DNA of 64,000 nt from Gonapodya sp. JEL0774 (GCA_027604505.1 JADIIX010000040.1:103955-167954), one strand, 5' to 3'; shown: positions 23,003 through 35,095, numbered from the stretch's first letter. Numbers and translations are program-made. The notes: generated from the letters alone by a model not told the origin.

Positions 23003-24797
23003 CTAAGCGAACTTCCCAATGAAAGCCATGATCCCCGCTCCAAACCAAAATGAGGAGAAGAGCAATACCCGGATCACGGGTGAAGAGCCATGAAACTTTT
23101 CACTCGTCGTAATGTTCTGGTGGAGAAGGTTTACCAGAGAATCTGTTGGTTGGGGATGTGAACAATTAAGATGAGTAAATGTTCGTTGTGTGACCGTCAG
23201 ACGAAGCTCAACGTACCGTATATAAGGATGCCGGCAGCGAAAGCATCCATGATTCCCTAAAAGCACCGCCACACGAAACAAAATATCAAGGGTGAGATAC
23301 ACGCTGTTAAAAGGTTGAAGGTACGACGTTCGTACCTGCGTCAAAAGAGCTGCATTCGAGTTTGGATTAAAGGTCGAGTTGATCCCTGCTCCAACGGACA
23401 CACCGAGAGGCGTAATAATCGTGTAGAGGCACACCATGATGATAAGTGGAACTATGATTGTGAAGCAGCATTAGTGCTCGGTTGTTATGATATTGTGTTG
23501 TCGGTTTAAATGCACTCACGCTTGGACGTGAACTTGGCATCAATCAGTGTCGCACTGAGCGCCATTCCTTCAAAGAACTATTGAAAAATATTCGTAGAGA
23601 GGGTAAGCAGGAGACACGGTGTATATCGGGATCGGTCCCCAAAAGATCATCAATAGCACCATACCTGATGGAAAGCCAGAGCCACCATGAGGGCCCTCAA
23701 CTCGGATCCACGAGCGGTCCCGAGCGCAAGACCGACAAAGAACGAGTGTGAAGCAATTCCCAGCTCAAGGACGTAGACTCTGCATATTTGAGAGTGAAGT
23801 ATCAAGTCATGTATGTTTACACGATGCAACTCGGAACAGGAACACGAGCGAGGCTAAAACGTACGTCACTTGTTTCTTCTTCAGCTCATCAGAAACTGCT
23901 CCTTCTCCAAACAGCGCATCTCGAAGGTGACCGTGACCATCCTCAGCCGAGTGACCTTCCGGAACGATCGCAATCTCCGTCGCCCCGCTGTCCTGATCCG
24001 ACACTTTTTTCTCCCCGCCAAACGAGGGTGACTTCTCGATGTCGAGCGCGCTTCTCGCTTTCTTGGATGTGTTGGACAGCACTCCGATCGCGAGAGTTTG
24101 GAGGATCTGCAGTTTGATGAGAGTGTGAATTGATATTATGAGTCCGGGAAAATGACATGAACACCCAGTCTCCCAAGCAAACTCACCTGTACCACAATGA
24201 TACCCGCCATAGCAAACACACCGGCTAAAGCTTCGTAATTTGTCCAACCGCTGGGAAGGCATTCGCTTGCTAGTAGCTCCACCGCCGGGATCAACATGTG
24301 CACGAAACCTGAAATACAATGTAAATTTAGAATCAACAACGGAAAAAATACAACACAGAAACAGAAAAGGCCATAGAGTGAGACCCAAAGACACGCACCA
24401 GTCGCCAGAATAATGCCAGTTCCAAAATTTCGAATGATCTCGAAGACGGTGTCTGTGCGCGACCCACCGAGATTGTACCTCTTGAGCAAAATAGGAATCA
24501 AAGTTCCAAAGAGAGATATCGCAACTTGGATGAAGACGGCAGCTATGTGAAGGCCGAGTTCGGGTGGGTCGGTCAAGTCTGCAGCGCAAGGATCCTCCAC
24601 GTCGTCGGGCAAGGTGGTATCCAAAGGCATGGAGTCTTCTGTCGTAGCATCTATCCAAAAAATAGTGGTAAACGGTTAACAGTCGCGCTTCGTCACCTGA
24701 CACTACTGACAATGCCAGGGTCCTGTTTACCTTGCGCGAAGATGAGAGGCAAAGCCGCGAGCGCAAGTAAGAGAGTCGCCGAATGCTGAAGCCTCAT
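23003..24797 (-). CDS. ZIP-family zinc/iron transporter (ZRT-like)
   Basis: ZIP transporters move Zn2+ or Fe2+ into the cytosol. The start at 24797 gives a signal-like MRLQHSATLLLALAALPLIFAQG. Then come LGLHIAAVFIQVAISLFGTLIPILL (TM1), DTVFEIIRNFGTGIILATG (TM2) and FVHMLIPAVELLASECLP (TM3). A variable loop with HSAEDGHGH follows, then VYVLELGIASHSFFVGLALG (TM4 metal-site HS..G) and ALAFHQFFEGMALSATLID (TM5 H..FEG). TM6-8 run IIMVCLYTIITPLGVSVG, a GIMDAFAAGILIY-type exon and VIRVLLFSSFWFGAGIMAFIGKFA, ending at 23003. The order and spacing fit ZRT1/ZRT2-like plasma membrane members. Introns are short. Metal preference is inferred only. Confidence 0.92.
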
Positions 24798-25080
24798 AGT
24801 GAAGTGTGGAGCGCTGCTGATGCGAGGAGAAGTTGGATTCGCTGGGAATGATCTTTCGCTCTTAACAACCTGCCCCAAACCTGACCAGTGTGGTCCCCGA
24901 AGATGGTGCCTCGAAAAGTTCGTGCTTCGGTCACTGATTCGGCTTGGTTGGCGAAACTCGAAAACACCAAGAAGCCTAAACATAAACATGCCTCATCAGC
25001 GCTTGAGGTAGAACAGTTTGTAGTATGAAGAGAAGGGGAGACTGATTGGGTGCTTGCAATCCGTTTTCTGAGGGCTACAT

Positions 25081-26818
25081 TCACTTTTTGAACACTTTCA
25101 AAATATTCCGCCGAATAGTCATATCATCTTTCTTCTCTTGGGCTGCAGGCAACCCAAGCATACGTTCCAATCGAGCAAGCTCTTTGGCGGCGTAATCGGT
25201 CGCGCTTTGACTCTTTTCCAGCGCTTTTACGTAATAATCGGCGGCTCTAAAACGACAACATGAGTTGATTCGAGTTGTGGCAAATAAACATCAGACTATA
25301 CGAAGCGAAGAGTATAAGAAAATGAAACTAACTTGCTCTTGGCATTTTTCGCCAGATTTTTGGCCTTGGTAATAAGCTTCGTGCGTTCCTTTGCGGATGC
25401 CTTGAGGAAATCGGCGATAATGGCATCCAACTCAGGAATAAGACCAGCCTGCGGAAAGGAGCTGAGTCCACCTCCACCTGTCACATATTCAGAGAGTTTA
25501 ACTCACGTCCTCGGTCAAACCACCCCCCACGGTACGCTTGGTACCGCACTTTTCGTTCAAAAACTCGATAAAATCCTCTTCAGAGCGACCACCCTCGTAA
25601 GGGACGGGATCCTTCTTGCCGGCTTCGAAAAACTTAATAGTCGGGTATCCAGTTACGTCGTAGCGTCCGGGGATCGACTGGCTGGTGGTTGCATCAAAGT
25701 TCGCGACGCGGCACTGGGGAAACAAAAAATTCCGGTTTGCAAGGGCTAACTTTAATTGTTGGTTAAACCCACCTTTGATTCAGTTTTAAACGCTGAGGCG
25801 ACCTTGGCGTAAGTAGGTGCAAGGTTTTTGCCTGGTGGTGGCGATTTGCAAGTCGTTCCAACACGTGATGAAGAGATGGAACGCCAAACGAATCACTCAC
25901 AGTGTCCACACCACGGAGCATAGAATTCAACGAGCACATTGGCATCTGAGTTAAGGACCTCATCGTCGAAGTTACTGGCGTCCAGAACTAGAACATCGCT
26001 CGGTACAACAATCTTCTTGACCTTGGCCTTGAGACCGGTCTTGCCGTTGATGAACTGGACGAAATCCCCAATATCACGACCACCAGAATACTCTTCCGGG
26101 GTGGTTGAACCTTTAGGGAACCATTTAATGGTCTGTGCGGCAATTGAACAATAGCAAGATGACCGACGAAAATTATCAGACGTCTAATCAAGCTGCAAAG
26201 ATTTATGCTCCCCGCCCAAAATTTCAACTCCGCTCCAATATTGTCAAGCACAGAAATATCTCGCACAGTCATCGACTCACCGGGAATCCACTAACTCCGA
26301 ACTTCGATCCCAGATCCTTGTGCTTATCAGCGTCAACTTTGGCGATGACAACATCGTCCTTGTAGGGTAAGTATGTAGTAGCGAGGTCCTCGTAGGTGGG
26401 GGCAAGGTTCTTGCCTGGAGTGTCTCGTGTGTGAGATACTGGAATTCGAATCTCCCAATATCATTATTTGAGAATCAACTCACAGTGTCCACACCAGGGA
26501 CTTCATTGAAGATAAATGGAGCATCAGAAATGCTGGTTTCGTAAGCTCTCGGCAAACCTTACTGTACAAAGCACTCACGCGAAGAATTCAACAAGCGCAG
26601 GCTTCGAACCATCCACAATCTAATTCAAATGTGTCCACAAAGACAGTGAGCTCGAGAAATCACGGACTCCCGACCAAATTCATCAAATCCAAGGAATGCG
26701 AAGATCCAACCTTGGCAAAGTTATCCGGGGTCAGGTCGAGCACATTTTCCGCTCGAGCAAGGCTCGCAGCAATGCAGACGGAGAGTGCGAAAAGTGTTGC
26801 ACGAATCACGGAGGGCAT
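25081..26818 (-). CDS. ERp38-like protein disulfide isomerase (two thioredoxin domains plus ERp29-C)
   Basis: ER oxidoreductase that forms and rearranges disulfides. The signal peptide is [23 protein letters not shown]. Thioredoxin domain 1 has [24 protein letters not shown] (active-site CGHC, split by introns), [27 protein letters not shown] and EEYSGGRD. Domain 2 has [39 protein letters not shown] and [23 protein letters not shown] helical ERp29-C domain follows ([36 protein letters not shown]). Both CGHC motifs are intact. The predicted C-terminus is ILKVFKK, without an H/KDEL-type retrieval signal. The start is unambiguous. Confidence 0.95.
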
Positions 26819-27257
26819 GAGAGTCTTGAGTGAGCTGGCAAATCAAATGGTCAAGCCACACACCATCATGTCAAAGAGCAGGACGCTATTTTATTACATA
26901 ACAAATTCACAACCAACTTGCCCAAGAACACCATCAGCTTCTCTCTTGATATGTAGTATTAATGCGCTTCCAAAGAGTGCGGCAAACGTTCGTGTTTTGC
27001 AGCTCATGTAAAATCACACACAAAACAGGATCCGTACGAATAAGTAAATTTAGGCGGCCTTTACTCAAGGACTCACCGCGGAATTTACGTGAATTCGTGT
27101 GATCAAGGAAGCGAAGGGATTTGTGTCAGTTTTTTGGATTTCGTGCAATAGGGAGTGGCGATCAGGAGGAAGGACGCTCATTTATACAAAACTTCCCTCC
27201 ACGAGCTATCGGGATCGGCACTAAAATCTTCGCGTCTGCCCCTGTGCCCTACCCGGG
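26819..27257. promoter_or_regulatory. Divergent intergenic region, disulfide isomerase / membrane protein B
   Basis: About 440 bp between outward-facing genes, so it should hold both promoters. I see no convincing TATA box, repeat or coding exon in it. Confidence 0.4.
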
Positions 27258-29468
27258 ATGGCAGACGATTTGGAAATGGCCGGAAGGGACCATCGCGGAA
27301 CGTCGGGTCGGCCTCAACACCCAACGGAGCATTCGAAGCTGTCGTTCACATTTGCTCCACATCGTCGAATCATAGGACCGGCTGATTTTCGACCCCGCGT
27401 GCCTGTCTCGCTCTGGCTGGCTGCCGAATATGTCCTATTCAGTGGATACTCACTCAATATCTTTCTTACTCCGCTCATGAGCATCGGATGCATCATTCTC
27501 CCGGGTGTCATAATGTTCTATGATCATACCGTGCATGGGGTCGGGCTGGTGTCCATCTGCACCGCTGCCGTGTTCACTTTTGGAGTGCATTACTTTTTGG
27601 GATCCTCTGGCACCCAGCTTGCTATGTTCCACAGAGCCAAAGGAACCCTTCACTCAGCGGGACCGGTTGGAAGATTCATGCACGCGGTGTGGGTGATCGA
27701 TGATGCTCTCAGTTAAATTGGGATCCGAACCTCGATATCTTTGGGTTTCTCGCAGTGCACAGGTTCTTGACCTCCCTGATGCAGAACCCCGACATGACTC
27801 TCGTGAGAGCTTAGTATGTGGTTGCAAAGACTGCGTACGGAAGTTTCTTGTCAGGACAGCGACTGTCATGTGGTCGATAAGCGCCTGGGCGATATTGGGT
27901 TTCGCCCTTTCTACCCTTGTAGGATCATTCGACGGCCTGTTAAACGCAGGAGCCGATGTGTTGGATCGAGCAACAAGAGTAGTGAGTCCCCTATCTATCT
28001 ACAAGCGTCCTTTCTTCGCATGTTTACTCCCGTAATCACATAACTTGAAGATTTTCATTCTGTGGTACTCGCTCGTCACAATGGCTCTATCAACTGGAGC
28101 GGTACATTGCGCTCGTGTTGGTACTGTGTTTGTGCTGCTGGCTAAACTTGAGTCGGAGCAGCGACAGTTGCAAGATGCCCTGCACAAAGTAAGTCGTCAC
28201 TTGTTCTCATTCCAGTTGACCGCGCCTGTTCTCACAACTTTTGAAAAGAAATTGTTTGCCCTCGCCGATCTCCGTTACCCCACACTTGAAAGGATGATTT
28301 CGCCAACAATGACGCGGACAGTGAATTCCGTTCATCGGAGCGAGGCTCCTGTCGACGATGATTACTGTCGAGCGAATCACATTCTTGCTCTCACCATCAG
28401 CAATGTGCGTTCTGTGTGGATTCTTGACGTCATTAGTCACAAGAAAATTCACTTGCGACTATTTGCCCTTCGTGTACTCTCACCTGTCTAGGAAAAACGT
28501 CAGCTAGAAAGCATCGTCGGAGTCACAGCCACTGCAGCAATCACTTATTTGGTCGCGTTCTTCATTAATGCATTGTCCTCCGGCTGTGCCTCGGCATTCT
28601 GGCTTTCGCGTAAGTTTCGAAGCTCCAGCGGTCCACCAGCGCTCTTTTCCACTAACGCCAAACCTATTCTGATAGAGAGCATTCTACATCTCGCCTACTT
28701 TATCTTCCTCCTTTTTGTCGTGGCGCGCTTCAATTCCTCCGCCACCCTCGCCGGTCGCATCATCCAACGAGCTGAACGTGAACTCTCTTTTATTGTGATG
28801 GATCTTGTGCTAGCGAAGAATGCATTGTCAGGTTTTCCGTCTGGATCTCGCAACGCAGAAACTCAGCCTTGGAATGGATGGGCCAGGCAGGATAGCGTTA
28901 TTCATTCTGATGGGTCTGCCGCAACGGCTGTAAATACTGCGTCAGCAAACCCTCCGGAGCTCCACCCTCCAGAGCTTCCGACCACCGAGCTTCTGACCGC
29001 TGCTCGTGTTCAGACCGGGCTTGATCAAGAGGTGAGACCCGTTAGTTTTCAGTGTTCCTCTGGGCGACCATTTTTGATACAGCATTCCTCAATCAACAGC
29101 CCCAACATTACCCCTTTGTAGAAACCCTTAAGAGCGTGGACTACGCATATAACCGAACTCTTCCCGCGTTCTCACGACGAGACCAATACACCGGTCGAGC
29201 ATACCCTATTCTCTGCTCGATGTCTCTGGCAGTACCTCGGGATCTTCTCGAGGCCCGACTTCTCGAAGCACGTGCACACCAGGGCGTGCTTACTCCCCTA
29301 ACGCAATCGTTTACAGATGAACACCTAGTGACATTCTTGGGAATGCCTGTCGCCTTCGAATCTGCACGAGCGATCACACTAGGGGCTATAGTGGCAATAT
29401 TTGCAGGATACCAGTTGTTTCGATCGGGGGGTTACACTCTGGGGTTTGCATATGCGTGTGGGGCTTAA
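27258..29468 (+). CDS. Multi-pass membrane protein of unknown family, paralog B
   Basis: Paralog of the protein at 12648-14886, aligned along nearly its whole length although clearly diverged. Shared landmarks in order are PADFRPRVPVSLWLAAEY, HRAKGTLHSAGPVGRFMH, QVLDLPDAEPRHDSRESLVCGCKDCVRK, ATVMWSI, ILWYSLVTMALSTGAVHCARVGTVFVLL, EQRQLQDALHK, VDDDYCRAN, EKRQLESIV, SGCASAFWL, RAERELSFIVMDLV and LVTFLGMPVAFESARAI. The tail SGGYTLGFAYACGA ends exactly as in A. About seven hydrophobic segments are present. The region between segment 6 and the C-terminal block differs most. The intron between SGCASAFWL and the next membrane exon is phase 1 in both genes. The start at 27258 (MADDLEMAG) is the first ATG of an exon open through the first conserved block. 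Function is unknown. Confidence 0.85.
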
Positions 29469-29889
29469 TAATCTGTAGTCATGTTTTGATGCCTATTTCG
29501 CGGGTGTGTAACTTTCTATACATTAATAATGTATATACCTTCGTCCTTCTTTCACTTCCCTTTTCAAGCCTCTCTTGGAAATCGTACTCCTGGAATGCGT
29601 CGTGAATTGACAGTGACATCTGTGAAGCAATAAAGAGCAGCCATTGCCCCACAATGATATGCGAGTTGAGTGGGCCTGTTGAATTGCTCTGTTCTTTCTT
29701 GCGTCTCTTATAACTGATGAAGGCGCTCTTGTGATACGTAGAAACTCTTCTCCTTAGGTTTGAGAACAACATTAATTCATACTGAAAAAGAAAGGACAGA
29801 AAAACTGAAATACTAGATACAAAAAAAAAAAAAACGCATTTCCATGCCGCTCCACGAACTATTGAACTACTGCTCTCTTCTTATGGTAT
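29469..29889. other. Convergent intergenic region
   Basis: About 420 bp between the 3' ends of membrane protein B and the BPI-like gene. It includes an A14 run at about 29821-29834. A 97-codon minus-strand open frame (29479-29772) is present but shows no recognisable domain or splice context, so I do not call it a gene. Confidence 0.4.
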
Positions 29890-32230
29890 TCATCTGCCAT
29901 TATACCCAATGTCCAGGTTCAGCGTCACAATTGCCTCCTCCGTTAAAGCCTGTCATAAATGAAATGGATATCAACCTGCTGTGACTGAGACGTTGAGTGT
30001 GCCTAAACTCACATCGGCTGCCACAATGTCAACAAACGGTATACGTGGTACCATTATGGGATTGTCATCAACAAGCTGCTGTAACTGCTCTGATGCTGAG
30101 CCCAGGGCGGCCTTGAATGCGAGGTTGACCCTTCATATGACATCATCCACTGTATTAGCGATGGAAGCGAAACACAATCTTTGACGGCGAACGGCGCCCA
30201 CCTCTCCATATCAATATCGCCCAATCTCGGGTCCGCCTTCACGAGCGAAGCTCCCACATCCGCGTCCACTAATTCCACGCCAAATTCTATCTGCCCCGTC
30301 GTCGCACCAGCTCTCGGCGCTGCCGCCAGCATCCCACTGATATCAAATGAGAAAATCAGAGTCCTCGGAGCATCCTCAGCCACGTTATTAGGGTCGTCAA
30401 ATGCAAATACAGCGACACGGAAACCCTCAATCGAGGCCACGACGCCATCGTCCGGAGACACGTGCAGCCTGGGTTCCCCACGCGTGGGGCGAGTCTCAAT
30501 TGACACGGGGGCGTCAGGACCAAATACATCAGCGACTTGTGGCACTACCTTAGCCCATGTGACGGTGGATAGAATTTCTGTAGGTGCGTTCGGCGTGGTA
30601 GTTTGGTCAATGCGGCGTGTCAGGAAGCCAGACTGTGTCAAAGACCAAAGGAAACATTGACCAACAGATTGATGTAGGTGGAACGTGAGCATGCGAGATC
30701 GTGTGGGCACCAGAGGTGCAGAGGCTTCGCTGGCAGTGAAGGGAGAGAACACAGCGTACGGGCAAGGGCCGGCGTCAGTCTGGAAGAGGCCGTAAATATG
30801 AGCAACGGCACGGGTAGGAGCGATGTAAATAGGTGGTACGAAAGATACGTTAAGGGGATTGCCGAGAACAGGGAAGGACTGGAGTGTTCGAGGTAAGACA
30901 GAGGTACGCTGATTTCAGGACTTTCACGTGCAAGTAAGGGTTGACCCATCCGGAAAGACCCACCCGCGGCATCGTGTCAAACAACTGGTTGGCAGCGTTT
31001 GGCAAAGTGTTCTTCACCTCCTCGGTCAACTTTGCCTCCACCTCTCCTTGAACCCTTTGCCTAAAGAGACCGGTAACCGCATTGTACAACCAAGCGGCCT
31101 TGGAGTCCGACACATCCACCGTGATCAGATCAAATGCGGTGGATGAATCGAGCACGAAGAGTTCCACTGCTCCTGTGTCGCCAATGTAAAAAGTGGTCAA
31201 GGCAGTGATATTGCCGCTCAGGCCGTGCATGATTGCATGACCATGAGATTTGACATGAGGCCAGCGCCGCTGAGTGTAACGGAAATCCTATAGAGTGCAG
31301 GAGGTGGGGGGGGGGGNNNNNNNNNNCCCCCCCCCCCGCCCCCCCCCCCCCCCCCCCCCCGCCCCCCGCCCCCCCCCCCCCCCCCCCCCCGCCCCCCCCC
31401 CCCCCCCCCCGCGCCCCCCCCCCCCCCCCCCCCCCCCCGGGCTTGGGTCCGGAGGAGTTGTTTCACACGAAGATGAACAGGTGTCCGACAATGACTTTGT
31501 GGTAATAGTTTGGTTGACTTCCTCATGTCCCAATCCACCACCCTGCTATTCTCACCACTCGAATCTGGAACCCATCATTCAGGGCCGTCAGGAGAACACA
31601 GTTTCAAACTCACCATCTCTACTTCGAACGATACATTTCCAATGAATCCAGTCAAGAGATTATTTGTCAACTCAACAAATGTCAAGGTCGGGTCCACGCT
31701 GACCCAGTTGAGAGTGCCGTTTCGGAAAATGAAGTCGCAATCTCCGAGCATGGGGATGTCGAGGACTGCATCAAAATCAGGGATCGAGACATTCTTCAAG
31801 TCGTTGGTGAGAATCAATGCGCCAGCTAGAGCAGCACCGGTCAGAATTCCACGATAGGGAGGCATCCAGTCCATTGGATCGAGATTAGCGAACCCAGCTT
31901 GAGGAAAAAGAAGCACGATGCAAGCTCACCTCTGCCGGCCATGTCGAACAACGACTTTTCCAGAACAGCTTCCACCGCTGGCCTCACACTCTCCTCTCCC
32001 ATATGCTCAAAAATCTTGTTTGGCGGCAATCGGAGAATGATGGGACGCTCCTCCAACGTGTGGTCCTCCAGGACATGGTTTTTAATGGATGTCTTGGAAT
32101 GATCCCTCCGGTCTGCAGCCGGAACACCGGAAACCAAGGAAACAAGGGAACACAAGATGAACAAAGTCAAGCAGGCTATGAAGCTCGCCAAGGCTGTCAG
32201 CCGTCGAGTCGCTTGTTTGTCGTGCATCAT
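29890..32230 (-). CDS. BPI/LBP-family (TULIP fold) lipid-binding protein
   Basis: The N-terminus MMHDKQATRRLTALA with a long hydrophobic run (ASFIACLTLFILCSLVSLVSG) is a signal peptide or anchor. Downstream are beta-rich exons with SVDPTLTFVELTNNLLTGFIGN and LITVDVSDSKAAWLYNAV, and a helical KLTEEVKNTLPNAANQLFDTMP. These resemble the WLYN...VN..L..LP region of the BPI/LBP/CETP family. A second half follows (LIFSFDISGM, IEFGVELVDADVG, NPIMVPRIPFVDIVAAD|ALTEEAIVTLNLDI), where a phase-0 intron precedes the last exon. Such proteins bind or transfer lipids in the secretory path or outside the cell. The family call rests on pattern and fold-like spacing rather than a strict motif. An assembly gap with long G and C homopolymers lies in what is probably an intron. 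Confidence 0.68.
31306..31438. repeat. Assembly gap inside a G-run / C-run tract
   Basis: Eleven G precede ten N (31317-31326), followed by about 112 nt that are almost pure C with sparse G. It lies between coding blocks of the BPI-like gene, most simply in an intron. The G-to-C switch across the N run suggests a misassembled or inverted homopolymer rather than real sequence. Open frames of poly-Pro or poly-Gly here are artefacts. Confidence 0.9.
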
Positions 32231-32378
32231 GTTTGCGTATTGTAACGCACCGTCATGGAAAAGTTCCCCCCACGCACCCAGCTCAGTCAGTTCACTCCAA
32301 ACTCGCTGAGTTCGCCTCGAGCCACTTTTCAAGCACCGCGTTCAAATGTATATACATTGGTGAAATTATTCACTGCTT

Positions 32379-35095
32379 TCACAACATCAGCTTCTCAAGC
32401 GTCAATGGGTTAGACTATAACGCACGGGGCCATCGTAGTATGGAGCCGGGAATGGGGTGAACGGGGGGCAGGAGTTTGGGAGCACAGAAGAACGGAGGAG
32501 TGAGCAAGGGGTGAAATGTGAGCCCACAATGCTACACCGGCGTACCTGTTCAAAATTCCTCCTTACTTCGTACGCAAAAATGGTTCCGTCGTAGTACACT
32601 ACGGGCACAAGGACACCAATGAGAATCATGTAATCACCTTTTCACCAAAGGAAAAGTTCCCTCTATCCGTCCGCAACGTCAAACCCCCCAAACCAATCGC
32701 CTCAGCCACGTACTCACACATATACACCACATAAAACTCCATGGCCCGATCAACCTCCGACGGCCACCACATGACCCACACCCCTAACAGCGGCATCCTT
32801 GGCGTTTCTGCGCCACCTTGCGGCAACAAACACTCCCTCACCAACCTGTGTACCGCATCGTCCTGCCCCCCTTCCCCACTGTCCCTCGCCACCCTGACCA
32901 CCGCGCACCGACCCCTCTGGCTTCCCACAAGACACGCGCCCACGTGCGGCATGGGCTCGAGGAAGCAGCACCGATCGAACTGGGACAGAAGGCGGTCATT
33001 GAAGTCCGACACGCCGTGGGTGAATCCCGCAGCCGGTCGAGTGGCACGCGGGAGGTGGGCGAGGGTGCGCAGGTGGGGTACCGAGAGTAGGCGGAGATCG
33101 TGGGCCGTGGTGTGAAGGAGGAAGTAAGGAGACATCCCATCTGAGTCGTTGTCTGCATTTACGTGGGACTGTGGTTCGGCCGGCACTGTGTGGTGGGGTG
33201 GCGAAAAGCTTTCGGACGTGCTCATGATCCGCCCTTCTTCCTCCTCGTCAGTATCCTCGTAGTCGGTCCAAAGTTCGTGCTCCGACTCGTCGTCCGTATG
33301 CGAACTGCCCCCGCTCGAGATCACCTCCATGTCCACGCTATCATCTGCCTCGGCAATATAATCGCGTACTGTTCCCGTCACGTCCCCGTCCGCAATCGAG
33401 TAGCCATCTTCCATGTAGCTGTAGTCGGGTACTTCACTTGCGCCCCCACCATTGTCGTACCCCTCCCCAGGGAGGAACTCCTCAGGGTTCGTCTCACTCC
33501 TCCCAATAGAGTCCCCGTCCGTGGTGAAACCATCCTCAGTCCCACCCGCACCGGCCTCCTCCGTCGGTCTGTAAGCACCATCCCCGCGATCTGCGATTGA
33601 ACTTTCTAAGCCCGTATCCGAGTCCGCGTCTGAATCATTCTCTGGGAAAGCGCCTGGGACATGACTCGGTGTCGTCGTTGTCGTCGTCGCGTCCTCTCCG
33701 CCGTACAGAGTCGCCTGCGTATTTGAGTGCGCGACGCGGAAACGTGTGGCGAACGATGTCGGCACGAACCGGACGGACCAGCCCCAGTCGTTGAGAGCGC
33801 CTAGACGTGCGGTGGAGACTATAGTGAGGAACGAGGGTAACGACACAAGGCACAGGGACGGCGAGTGTTAGGCATGAGACCGTTGAACGAGGAACACCAT
33901 GAGTCCAAAGGATTCCAGACCCGACCCCCGGGGAATCAGTGACCTTACCACAAGTCCCATTCTGAGCATTCCAGATCCGCACTGTACCGTCAATGGAGCC
34001 ACTGGCGACGAAGCTGCCACAGGGGGAAATGTCGACCGACGGTATGTTGTGCGTGTGACCTGTGAGTGGGAGGGACCCTGTGGCATCCAAGTGCAATTGG
34101 GAAGTGGAGGTGTGACGCGCGGCCGCAGTCTCGAAACCGGGACCGTGCTGATAGTCTTCCAGGGGTTCGACGGGGTGGTCTCCCATATCCCAAAGGCGGA
34201 CTTTGTGGTCGTTTGCAGAAACAGCAACGAGGGTACGTGGGCCGTTGGTGGCAACGCCCCAAGTGGAGATGGTGTTGGTGAGCTTGATTGGGGGACGGGT
34301 GAGGTCGCGAGTGAGCCAGGTGCGAACAAGGCCGAGGTCGTCGACTGCAGTAAGTACTAGATATGTAGACATTTGCAGGGGCAATGAGAGAGGAGAGGAG
34401 AAAAGCCGCATACCGGGAACGATTCATGTGCTCGCTTACCTTCCTCTTCCCCCAACTTGCCCACCCTTACGGCATTAATGGGGGCGCTTTCCCCATTCTC
34501 GTATTCCCACGTTCTTCCTTGGTATGCGGCTCCGTGGACCTCGTGGTCTCCATCATCGATGTCGGACGATGTACCACGCATGTGGAGTTTCAGGCAGGGC
34601 ATGGAGGGAACCTCGCGAGGGTGTGCGAGGCGATAGCAGAAGATCTCGCAGTTTACGGCGATAAAGAACAGGCCTGGGATCACATGGGAGCACGCACAAA
34701 GGTTGAGTCTCCTTGAGAACGAAGTTGAGCGAACGACAGTCATAAAATGATATTCAAAACCTGGTACGGAGAGATGCGCCAACATACCATGGTTTTGAGT
34801 CCGCGAGTGCGACGAGTCTGACAGGGCCAAAGACCCTCGAGACGGAGACAGCAGAAGTGGCAGTTGGAATTTCAGCTGGGGCGAATGTCTGCTCGTTTCC
34901 CTGTGACGTCATCAGAGCATGGGACCTTCACATAGCGGAGAACCTCTGTTCCCTTCTGACTGGTTTGGCAGACAGTTTTCGGATTCACAGTGTATTGGCC
35001 TGACGAGAGCGAATGAGAGATAAAGAGAAAGTGGGCGCAAAGGGGGTCGGAGTTACGGAGTTGCAATAATGAGGCCGTCCCAAGTGTGGTGGACC
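32379..35095 (-). CDS. CRT10-like WD40 protein
   Basis: WD40-type protein with features of the fungal CRT10 group (named for a yeast regulator of ribonucleotide reductase genes). Visible blocks in order are VHHTWDGLIIAT, GLFFIAVNCEIFCYRLAHP, INAVRVGKLGEEE|VLTAVDDLGLVRTWL, ISTWGVATNGPRTLVAVSAN, HNIPSVDISPCGSFVASGSIDGTVRIWN, GWSVRFVPTS, then a long acidic insertion rich in D, E and T. The C-terminus has HTTAHDLRLLSVP, FNDRLLSQFDRCCFLEPMPHVGACLVGSQRGRCAVVRV and MPLLGVWVMWWP. Two further introns then lead to VYYDGTIFAYEVRRNFEQ and a short final exon ending at 32379. The start is unresolved and lies near 35095. Role is inferred from family resemblance only. Confidence 0.72.

Noticed and set aside
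29479-29772. 97-codon minus-strand open frame
   Set aside because: No homology, no splice context; lies in a convergent 3' region.
30181-30660. Plus-strand open frame of 159 codons
   Set aside because: Antisense to exons of the BPI-like gene; no protein-like pattern.
31218-31645. Poly-glycine and poly-proline open frames
   Set aside because: Created by the G/C homopolymers around the assembly gap.
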